Below are positions 10,959-20,178 of a DNA stretch of 25,000 nucleotides, in pieces. Source of the stretch: Chrysomallon squamiferum (Eukaryota > Mollusca > Gastropoda > Neomphalida > Peltospiridae); NCBI GenBank assembly GCA_012295275.1, contig CM022669.1, forward strand, positions 7,592,489 to 7,617,488, in the 5' to 3' direction. Numbering within the stretch: position 1 is the first letter of the stretch; each line of letters starts with the position of its first letter. The notes under the pieces are model-generated. The model worked only from the letters and a program-made list of their open reading frames with translations. It searched no databases and had not been told where the DNA came from. A program made the position numbers and the translations under genes.

Positions 10959-11092
10959 GTGACATTTGAAATGGAGTCGTGACATCATCACACACAGCAG
11001 ATTGATGGTTCATTAGTTCTAATAGTTGTTGTTCGTCTGAACTAGAAGAAATTTACCTCAAATTGCCTGGCCCCCTTTACACAGTGATGTCA
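10959..11092 (+). promoter_or_regulatory. Conserved upstream block of gene A with paired CRE-like octamers
   Basis: GTGACATTTGAAA and a block reading TGACATCATCACACACAGCA are almost identical in both duplication copies, although surrounding sequence has diverged. The octamer TGACATCA (10980-10987) and its reverse complement TGATGTCA (11085-11092) face each other. The octamer differs from the cAMP-response element TGACGTCA by one base. Conservation and palindromic placement suggest a promoter or enhancer of gene A, which starts coding 1.2 kb downstream; this is inference. Confidence 0.42.
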
Positions 11093-12119
11093 CAATTATA
11101 GAAATATGGAAATTTCACATATTTCTGAAGTGTATTCTTTTGTTTTTTATATTTTGTTATTAATGAAAATATAAATACAACATAGCTTGGAAGTATGCAG
11201 AATATTATACTTTTATTATTATTTTTTTTTTTTTTTTTTTTACCTCCTCAAGGAACACATTAATATTAATAATAATATAAACATTTGTATATTCAACCTA
11301 GAGACCTTGAACATAAACGATTTTTATTTTATGTTGAGCTTATTAATAAAGTGGTCATTTCCAGTACATCACTCTGGGCGTTATAAAAGAAATGGTTGAT
11401 TAAAATTATTTCCTTTAAAAGAAGAGAGTCATGGAGCATATCTTGAATCATTGGGACAAGTCAGTTGAATTGATACAAATCCTTTTTTTTTTTTCTTTTT
11501 CTTAATGCTATTAATAATTGCATACCTTAATTTGAATGTACATTCCACATAATTTTATTCAAAGAAAGGTATACCCACTAAAATTGTGTTGTTTTTATAC
11601 ACTTTTGTTTTTCAAAATATGGATAGCAAATCCCTTGAATATGAATTATTGTTAACAGAGAACTAAATATGACCTTTATTTCTATTGTCACAGACATATA
11701 TTATCTTGATGTGATTATATTTTATTTTTTTGCATATATTAGTTATTTAAGAACATAGTGTTTCCATTGTTTTTATATTTAAAACATTATAATATATACA
11801 ATTTTGTCAGGACAAAGATCTTTGAGGTACATATTTGTTTTAATATCTCACAGTGACCATAAATAAGATAAAACTGAATGTTGGTAAAAAAATTTTTAAC
11901 TGATACAAGATTTGTTAATTTTCAAAGCACCCTTTATTTCCCACAAAGATGTTTTTTAAAAACAATCAAAAGTGTTTTCCAAGAATCCAACCTGGAATGC
12001 CTCCTATAAAACTATCTGTTGATACAAAGTGGTAAAAGAAAGCTTTGTGATGGTAAGAGGTTTCTTTTCCTCTAAACCATTCATGAAATCTGAAAAGAGT
12101 TTTAAAATTGTATTTATTT

Positions 12120-12334
12120 ATTTTTGTTTATTTATATTGTGTGTTTTTTTGTTTGTTTTTTTTGGGGGGGAGTAGTTGGTTTTTAAATTTTTTTATTTTT
12201 TATTTATTTTTTTAATTATTATTATTAATTTTAATTCTAATTTTTATTTATTTATTTTATTATTATTTTTTATTATTATTATATATAGATATATATTTTT
12301 TTTTTTTTTTATTTTTTTTTTTTTTTTTTTTTTT
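12120..12334 (+). repeat. T-rich low-complexity tract before the first coding exon of gene A
   Basis: TTTA and ATT units and poly(T) runs lead directly into TTTTATAG at 12331-12338. The end of the tract would serve as an unusually long polypyrimidine tract for a splice acceptor immediately before the ATG. Confidence 0.7.
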
Positions 12335-12338
12335 ATAG

Positions 12339-15096
12339 ATGTCTCAGCATAGTTTAGATGATGAAGTCCTTGAGGATGCCACTTTAGATGAAAGTAAGTA
12401 AACAAAATTAATGTGTTTATTACACCATGTAGCAGACTTTCTCTTAGAAATACCTTTTTTTCTTTTTTGTCTTAATTTTTTTCTTTCTTTTCTTTTTAAT
12501 TAGTAGAAACACTGCAAATATTATTTCACAAAACACTGTTTCCAATATTTTTCCAGTAATTGGTGAATACTTCTTTCACTTTTTAAGTTATTTTCATCAT
12601 TTTCATTTGTAATTAACGTGCTATAGAGAACAGTTTAAAATGTACTCTACCTCAACAAATAGCCTACATATCACATTATATATTTCCCAATAATTGCTTT
12701 GTTTGTCCTTATAAACATTATTTGATAATAATAAAGTCTGGCAATGATATGGCAAGATTCAGTATATGCATTTGTTTTATACATCTTCATATCTGAACAA
12801 TTTGGTAGTGTCGTTTCTTTATTGTTTTATTGTTTTATAATTTTTATTTATTTATTTTATTTTATTTTTTTATATATATATATATTTTTTTAATTTAATA
12901 ACTATTCTTTTATTGTTGATTTAGAAGGAAAATGTCATGGTCATCAATAACATCCAGTCAGGGTCCTTTTAATGTTTTGCTTTTATGTTTAGTATAAGCT
13001 TGAAAGGAATTACAAAACCTAGTTTTTACATTGCACAAATATAGCCTATAAATATAAATGTTACTTAAAAAGACTACCAGCATTTGATGTTTAACTATAA
13101 TCCTCAGCAATACATAAACTCAGCTAATCTTTGGACTCATCTCCAGAAAGGAATTGCAGGTACTAATTGGAGGCAATAAAATGTATACAATCATGAGACT
13201 AAAGGCAATTAAAGGCAGACATAAAATACTCATTTTAGCTTTGTACTTGCTGTGATTTGACTGAAAACAAAAGTTACCTATCGTCTAACCATTGTTGAAA
13301 TTTTCTCTGATGGAGCTTATCAACAAACAAAAATAATCTAAGCTTTAAGACTGAACAATTTATGATTTTATGATATTAAAAAAGTGATTAGTTTTTCATT
13401 CAGCATTCTGTCAATACCTCTGAATACATTATTCTGTTACGTAGTATAGTTTGTTATGTTAACGATTCTTAATTTGCCGTTTGTCGCAATAATTTTGAAA
13501 GCAAAACAGTCACCTGTCTTGGAACGGAACAGATGGAAATCGGCAAAACACGATGTTAATTCGTTGATTTCAGAACATATTCATATTATATACAGTAAAG
13601 GTCAGATCATATAATAAAGCATGAATCCTACACGTTATTAAAAATATAATCAAATAAAGCATAGATATCCTTTTATTATATATATATTATTTTAGTTCAG
13701 AAATCTAGCAAATATGGATGTTTCTTATTCGTAATAATTAATTATCGGTAATCTTTGATGATAGTAATAAAAACCAATATTTACTCTAATCAAACTTGTA
13801 TTTCTTTGTATTTGTGTTTCAATAGGTGATAGTGGATGCGGCAGCAACACGTCTAGTTTCCACCAACTTTCTTCTCATCCTCAACCAGCTAGTTTAGGAG
13901 AAAATGTGTCTAGTTCTAATAATTCGACTGTTTCACTGCCTGACATTGTATCCAGTGCATCCATATCAAGTTTGGACTTTCTAAATGAGTCCTACACTGA
14001 TGAAGAAGTGGAGGAATACGTTTGGATGATGGATTATAAACTTAAGGAACAATTCCATGATGTTCTGGTTTTGTCCTGTGAAGATGATGATAATCTTGTA
14101 GAGGAGTTTTGTAAAGGTCTCAATAAGATATTACTCAGAAACAAGAAGCCTCCTAAAGTTATAAAATGTTCAGATTTTTCCCCTGAGGTAACTTCAAAAA
14201 TTACAAATTTAGAATTTGCTCTGGAACGGTGTACTTATATTTTTCTGTTTCTTACAAACAACTTTGTAAATGATACTTGGACTAAATTTTCTGGTGAAAC
14301 TTGTCTAATGGAGGCCATAACCAATCCAAAAAAACAGTGGTGTGTGGTGCCAGTTTTCACAGAACCAAAGAGAAGCTGCTCATTTAAAATACCTCCAAGT
14401 CTGAATTCTCTGAAAGGAGTCCAGTACTCAAATGATCCTGATGACCAACGCTACAAAGAATCTGTGAAGAACATTTTAGATAGAAAGCTGCACATTCGAC
14501 TGAGAAATGAGGACAATTTAATGAAAAAGAGAAAGAAATGGATTAAAGACTTCAAGACTAAGAAATACTTTAGACAGAAACAAGAAGAAGAAAAACAAAA
14601 GCAGCATAGTCAGATGCTTGAAACTCGGATTAGCTCAACTCTGCATTCTAGATGTTTTAATAAACAACAGTATGAAACTATGTACACAGGTGCAGATGCC
14701 GACCACATTTATCCAGTTGGTGCTGTATCTGTAGAACAGATGTTCCCACAAAGTTATTCTGAGACAACATATAACAGCCTTGATCCCAATGTTTCTGAAG
14801 ATGCAGCTTCTTTTGAACCAGATTCACATACCTTGCCAAGACTACAACAGTTGAATCAAGGACCTGTTCTGCTGAATATGCCAGCCGTTTCTCAGGACAA
14901 CCTGCCCAGTGACAGAGATGTAACCGATTCACCACAGACCTGCGTGACGAACTCTGGAGAACCTGACTTGACTAACATGGCACCTGAAGCACTAGGAGAC
15001 CCTGCTGCTGCACCTTTCAGATCCACACACAATTCTGCTTGCTTGAAACAGCCGTTTAATTTAGAATATGAATACGACAAGTTGAATCTAAAATAG
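12339..15096 (+). CDS. Gene A: TICAM-like TIR adaptor without RHIM-like motif
   Basis: Coding exons 12339-12393 and 13826-15096 (stop TAG 15094-15096) join in phase 1 to give 441 residues. Residues 1-95 are Ser/Asp/Glu-rich and include ESYTDEEVEEY. The TIR domain spans about 96-242: HDVLVLSCEDDD (strand A), FSPEV (BB loop, Pro138), NLEFALERCTYIFLFLTNNF, DTW.KF..ETCLMEA (Trp170), WCVVPVFTEPKR and KGVQY. A basic helix with Trp257 (KKRKKWIKDF) and a charged EEEK coil follow, as in TRIF and TRAM. The tail is disordered and ends with one PFRS motif (415-418). Compared with gene B, 116 codons and an intron are absent. Residue 4 after Trp170 is Ser, so the glutamate of TIR NADases is not in its usual place; an adaptor role is more likely. 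The start ATG sits immediately after a splice-acceptor-like TATAG, so an upstream non-coding exon is likely. Confidence 0.9.
12394..13825 (+). other. Phase-1 intron of gene A
   Basis: The donor A|GTAAGT and acceptor TTTCAATAG are both good. The first 400 bases and last 250 bases align with the intron of gene B. The middle, about 12800-13590, has no counterpart there and accounts for most of the size difference (1432 against 739 bases). No open frame or repeat class was recognised in the extra segment. Confidence 0.8.
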
Positions 15097-15203
15097 TTAA
15101 ATTCAGTGAGCTCCGCAGGAGGAACACACTGAAGAAAACGATTTTGCAGATCCTTCTCCTAATCCAGTAAGAGAACCATCAGAACCATTGTGTTTTTATA
15201 ATC

Positions 15204-15302
15204 ATCATGACTTTAATCATTTCTTTTAAATGAATTCAGAAACTAAAATTATAATAATCTTCCTTACCTTATGTTCGTAATAAATAAATGTTTGTATTGT
15301 TG

Positions 15303-15358
<56 letters not shown>

Positions 15359-15408
15359 GATCATGACTTTAATCGTTTGTTTAAAATGAATTCTGAAACT
15401 AAAATTTA
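15204..15408 (+). repeat. Direct repeat flanking an (ATT)n run in the gene A 3' flank
   Basis: ATCATGACTTTAATC followed by TTTAAATGAATTC.GAAACTAAAAT occurs at about 15204-15252 and again at about 15360-15408, an offset of 156 bases. An (ATT)n microsatellite (15306-15357) ends exactly at the second copy. This looks like a local tandem duplication. Confidence 0.75.
15279..15284 (+). terminator. Proximal polyadenylation signal of gene A
   Basis: An AATAAA at 15279-15284 lies about 183 bases after the stop codon. A second canonical signal, in GTTAAATAAAGTTTTTATT, is at 15816-15821. The block holding the distal one is conserved in copy 2, where it has become AACAAA. Confidence 0.5.
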
Positions 15409-15815
15409 TGAATTAATACTATAACAAAAAATAAAAAATAAATGCTGATTTATACATTTATTTGAAACATGTCGGAGTTCAAAACATGATGAGTGAATTC
15501 GTTAAAATTTCCAACGAATGAATCAGCAGGATTGATTTAATTATATTCTAACAACTACATGAAACATTTTAATTTTTATCGATTTCGTTGTTTGTATTTT
15601 CTTCTTCTTTTATTTATTTGTTTCCCCCAGTTTTTAAATATGGTAACATTTTTTTTTTTTTTCATATTCGATATAAATTTGCCGTATGTAATTATACTTT
15701 ATATATAACGAATGTAAAGATGTTTTCTTGTGTGCGTATATGTATGTGTGTGTTCTTTATTAAGGAGTACTTGTTACTTTGTATAAAGAAAAAATAACAT
15801 TGTACTAACATGTTA

Positions 15816-15821
15816 AATAAA
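15816..15821 (+). terminator. Distal polyadenylation signal of gene A
   Basis: AATAAA followed by a T-rich element sits in a 200-base block (about 15631-15835) that is strongly conserved with 24192-24395 in the other copy. This suggests the block is, or was, the shared 3' UTR. Confidence 0.5.
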
Positions 15822-16148
15822 GTTTTTATTACAGCGTTAACTGTAAAAAATTGTGTAACTAAATTATCAGTAAGTGCTTTTATCAAACTTAATCGTTGTA
15901 TTGGCGGCATATGAATGGTTAAAAACTTTTTTAAATTTAAAATAAGTTTCTAAAATAAAAAACCATATATTCTATTTTTTATAACTGAATTTATTGATTC
16001 AGTTTTGTACATTTAAGATGTATTTTGAGGTAAAACAGAAATAGTGCTTATTTTATATTTGTGATGAAAGATATTGAATAAAACAGATATATTTAAAACT
16101 TGTTTCTGCTGCATTTGTTGTTGTCATTGTTTTGTTTGTTTATTTAGT

Positions 16149-16182
16149 GGGTTGTTGTGGGGGGTTTTCGAGGGGGTTGGGG
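16149..16182 (+). other. Canonical G-quadruplex motif
   Basis: Four runs of three or more G (16149-16151, 16159-16164, 16172-16176, 16179-16182) are separated by loops of 7, 7 and 2 bases, which fits the G3+N1-7 rule. The equivalent G/T-rich stretch of copy 2 (about 24560-24690) has only longer-looped runs. Confidence 0.55.
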
Positions 16183-16663
16183 CTGGCATGTTGGTGGTGT
16201 TGTTTTTTGTGGGGTTTTTTCTTACGTACTTTCTTTTTATTTATTTAATTTTTATTATTACTATTATTTTTTTTTTTTTTTATTTATGTTCTTTTTAAAA
16301 AAAAAAAAAAAAATTCCTACATAACGGTGAATGAATTATACTTTTGTTATTTTTTTTTTATTTTTTATTTTTTTTTTTTTTTTTTTTTAAGCTTACTTAG
16401 GATGCACTGTTTCGGCTTTCTCATTCACTTAATCTATCGATGTGTACTTTTGATAATGAGAAGAAACAGTATCGATCTGATCTGCAGTGATACAGCTTAT
16501 GCAAAGGATTTCTTTCTTTGGTTTTTCCACATAAAAATAAAACTATCATTCAGCTATGCCTTGACAAATGCTTTATAAAAGTATTATATTATTCTCATAC
16601 ATCCTTTGTTGTTAACTATGATAAATCGCTCAAAACAAACAAAATAATAAACTTAATAACACT

Positions 16664-16910
<247 letters not shown>

Positions 16911-17643
16911 CTCTGTCAGACTCCGTGGAGAAACTCATGACAAAAGCTGTTGACCAATATTTAAAATTATATCAAAATCCTGACGATTTCTTCACGTAAT
17001 AGACGTTTGTAACACTTATATAGAATAATTAACTTCCTATTAAATCGCTGACTATGCTTATTTAAAGCTAATATTATATGATAATAATGCAGCATGTTTC
17101 ATATTATCTCTCTCTGATCTCAAGACAAGAGACCTGACACGTGTACGTCTGCGCGTGTGTGCGTGTGTATGTGTGTGTGATTGTCAAGTTGTGGTAGTAT
17201 CTGATTAACTGTTTTATTTTGGTTTAAGATTAGTAAATATATTCAAAATATCTGATATCTTAAAACCTAAACTGCTAAAGATCATCTATCCTTTGATAAT
17301 TAATTTTCTAAATTTTTATTAATTTTAAATTACACAACAGACGCACACGAACACATACCCACTCATACTCGTAAAACACTGTGGTCATGTTGCAGTCAGA
17401 AATGTTAAAAATACGTTTTTATGTCTTTCAATTAATTATAATTAATTTTATTTTGTTGTGTAAACAAGAAGTTGGCTACTGGTTTAAAAAACACAACCAA
17501 GTCAATATATGAAATAAACAAAAACTAGAACTCGGTTCCAAAAGTTGGTTTACCAGAACTCATCATTAAGAATTTGTACATAAAAAGAATGTACTTCTTT
17601 ATAAACTTTTTATTTATTATTATTGTTACTACTGTTTTTGTTA

Positions 17644-17644
<1 letters not shown>

Positions 17645-17726
<82 letters not shown>
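17645..17726 (+). repeat. (ATT)n microsatellite at the left edge of duplication copy 2
   Basis: About 27 ATT units end about 25 bases before CCTAGCCAAAAAA, where similarity to copy 1 begins. Copy 1 is likewise preceded by a trinucleotide array, but of (AAT)n on this strand. Confidence 0.9.
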
Positions 17727-17727
<1 letters not shown>

Positions 17728-18190
17728 ATAGAAAAATGTTTTACTTTTCCTAGCCAAAAAAACTGTAAAACGAAGATTACTTTTTAAGGACCTAAGTTCA
17801 TTTTAAACACCAAAATAATGCATTTACGTTAGGAATAATTTGCTGTTTTCTTTGTGTTTCTTTCTTCACAGTACCTGTTGTATATTCTACCAGTAGCAGC
17901 ACATAATTCTCTAGCAAAATAAATGGGAAAAACATGAAATGGCACATTTTATTAATATTTGTGACACATAAAATCATAAAACTAAATTAGTCTTGATGCT
18001 TTCAAAACCAGAAGAGAAGTGATGTGTACAGCTGTTCAATAGTTTATCGTTACGCCTAGCCTTACAATGCTAACGGTGCATACCAAGTCCGCATCGCAAG
18101 ATAGCGCAGGATCGGGATCGTAAGAATGCGCAACGCAATCTTAAGATCGCGCAATACAAGAACTTCACTATAGAGCCTCGTTTTCAAAAT

Positions 18191-18203
18191 GAAATTCCCG
18201 GAA
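18191..18203. promoter_or_regulatory. Overlapping GAS-like and kappaB-like sites upstream of gene B
   Basis: TTCCCGGAA at 18195-18203 fits the STAT/GAS consensus TTCN3GAA. The overlapping GAAATTCCC (18191-18199) reads GGGAATTTC on the minus strand, a NF-kappaB-like site. Copy 1 lacks both at the aligned place. Short motifs occur by chance, so this is suggestive only. Confidence 0.22.
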
Positions 18204-18548
18204 GACATTGTCATTTCCACCTCGAAACTTTTGTTGTAGTTGTCGCGTTGCACGATGATTTTTAAATACTAAATATTAAAAATGTATAAATCTAAATATA
18301 CATTCATGTTAACCTGAATTTCAAACCGCAGTTGCTTGTCATAAAGTTTATGACGATTCACGCGATTCATGCGAGATCGATACTTTTCGACTTTCGTTAC
18401 GGCCTGCTAGAACTGGAAGTTGAACTATAACTGAGTATCCAGATGACCTGTTAAAAGTGTAACCAAAAACAACTTAAGGTAATAACATTGATATCATATT
18501 ATTATTTTTTTTTTTTTTTTTTTTTTTTTTATTGATTTGTTTGAACAC

Positions 18549-18898
18549 GTGACATTTGAAAAGGAGTCGATGACATCATCACACACAGCAGATGCATGGT
18601 TTATTAACTATTAGTTCTGAAACTGAAACTAAGAAAAATGAACTTGCTAATCAGAGCAAGCTGTTGTGATGCACGACTACGACGGGCACGATTTCTGACA
18701 GGTCAGTGGGCGTGTCCGTCGCAGAAAAGAGTTTTGGGTAAGGATAGAGAATGGGTTCTCGTTACGATTGCAGGATACAAGGGAGTGTGCTGCATATCGC
18801 ATCGAAACGAGTCGGTTCCAGTTGTAGTTCGTCTGACAACACTTGAAATAGAAGAAACTTTAGAGCAAATTACCTGGCTCCTTTACGCAATGATGTCA
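18549..18898 (+). promoter_or_regulatory. Conserved upstream block of gene B with CRE-like octamers and an ISRE-like site
   Basis: The block matches 10959-11092 upstream of gene A: TGACATCA at 18571-18578 and its reverse complement TGATGTCA at 18891-18898. Between them copy 2 carries an extra, GC-richer segment. GAAACTGAAACT at 18619-18630 is a perfect match to the interferon-stimulated response element pattern GAAANNGAAAC bound by IRF proteins; copy 1 lacks it. Within the extra segment GTTTTGG|GTAAGGA (about 18730-18742) resembles a splice donor and could end a non-coding first exon joined to the acceptor at 20178. All functional readings are inference. Confidence 0.38.
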
Positions 18899-18905
18899 CA
18901 TACAA

Positions 18906-20178
18906 TAGAAATATGGCACCACTCAGATATTTCTGAAATGTATTCTTTTGTTTTTATATTTTGTTATTGATGAAAATACAAATAAAATATAACTTGGAAC
19001 TATGCAGAATAATATGATAATTTTTTGTTTAATTTAATTTAATTTTTTTTTTTTTTTTGCTTTTAATTTCACGAGGGTACATTAATATTAAAATTAATAT
19101 TATAAACATTGTATAAACAACAGAGATACCTTGAACATAAATGATTTAAATTTTTTGTTGAGCTTATTAATAAAGCAATAATTTCCAGTACCACTTCTCC
19201 CTGGGCCTTACAACATCATTCATGCAAAAGAAATGGTTAATTCCAATTATTTCCTTTAAAACAAAAGAGTCATGGAGCATATTTTGAAATACTGGGACAA
19301 GTCAGTTGAATTCAGTAACAAAATCTTTTTTTTTTTATGTTACAAAGTTTAAGCATTATATATCTTAATTTCCATACAATTTTATTCAAAAAAAAAGGTA
19401 TTCCCACTAAAATTGTGTTATTTTTTATACATTCATGCTTTCAAAAATATGGTTAGCAAAATCACTTGAAAATGAATTATTAGTAATAATATCAACAACA
19501 ACAATAATTTAATAAAAGATAAGAGAGCGATAATAGAATTGTAGTGAGTGTAATTTGCTTTGTAATTTCCAACACAACAGAGAACTAAATATGACTTTTA
19601 TTTCTATTTTCACCGACATATATTATCTTGATGTGATTATATTTAATATTTACATATATTTATTCTTTCAGAACATTGTTTTGGGGTTTTTTTTTTTTGG
19701 GGGGGGGGTTAAATATAAAACCTAAAACTATATAGAGTTTTGACTGGATAAAGATCTTTGAGGTACATATTTAATATCTTACAGTGACCATAAATATCAT
19801 AAAAACGAATGTTGGTAAACACATTTTTTTTACTTATACAAGATTTGTTAATTTTCAAAGCACCCTTTACTTTATTTCCCAGAAAGACGATTTTTAAACA
19901 ATCAAAAGTGTTTTCTTTAAATATCTGTTGATACAAATTGGTAAAAGAAAACGTTGTGGTAATACTAATAGGTTTCTTTTCTTCCGAATAATTCAAAAAA
20001 TCTGAAAGCAGGTTTTGAATTTGTATTTATTTTGTGTTTATTTATACTTTTTTATTATTATTATTATTTATTTAATTTTTTATGATTAATTTTATTCATT
20101 TAATTTTTTCCTCTTTTATAGTTTTAGTGTTTTATTATTAATTTTAATTTTTGTTTAATTTTTTTTTTTTTTTTATAG
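18906..20178. other. Region between the conserved upstream block and the first coding exon of gene B
   Basis: Non-coding by eye and collinear with copy 1. It contains T-runs, a G10 run after a T run near 19688-19708 and a T/A-rich tract from about 20040 ending TTTTATAG at 20178. It is probably the 5' UTR intron of gene B if transcription begins near 18.6-18.7 kb. Confidence 0.45.

Larger units (their letters stand above)
10578..16590 (+). repeat. Segmental duplication, copy 1 (carries gene A)
   Basis: Collinear similarity to 17745-24960 runs through the whole stretch. Markers, copy 1 then copy 2: CCTAGCCAAAAAA at 10578 and 17751; GTGACATTTGAAA at 10959 and 18549; AGAGTCATGGAGCATAT at about 11425 and 19266; the first coding exon at 12339 and 20179; the TIR exon at 13826 and 20973; TTTTTAAATATGGTAACAT at about 15631 and 24193; CACTTAATCTATC at about 16426 and 24838. 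Copy 1 has a longer intron in its gene. Both copies begin just after a trinucleotide microsatellite. Confidence 0.88.

Noticed and set aside
13906-13908. GTG at this position as the start of gene A
   Set aside because: The frame is open upstream to a good acceptor at 13825 and joins an ATG exon at 12339 in phase, as in gene B.
14265-14310. TIR NADase activity for genes A and B
   Set aside because: The catalytic glutamate expected four residues after the helix Trp is Ser; the nearby Glu is displaced by two residues. Adaptor-type TIR is the better reading.
14678-15080. Minus-strand open frames inside gene A
   Set aside because: Shadows of the TIR adaptor coding exon; the same applies at 21382-21751 and 22671-22883 in gene B.
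18638-18970. 110-codon open frame upstream of gene B
   Set aside because: No domain, no counterpart in copy 1, and it overlaps the conserved regulatory block; more likely 5' UTR or promoter sequence.
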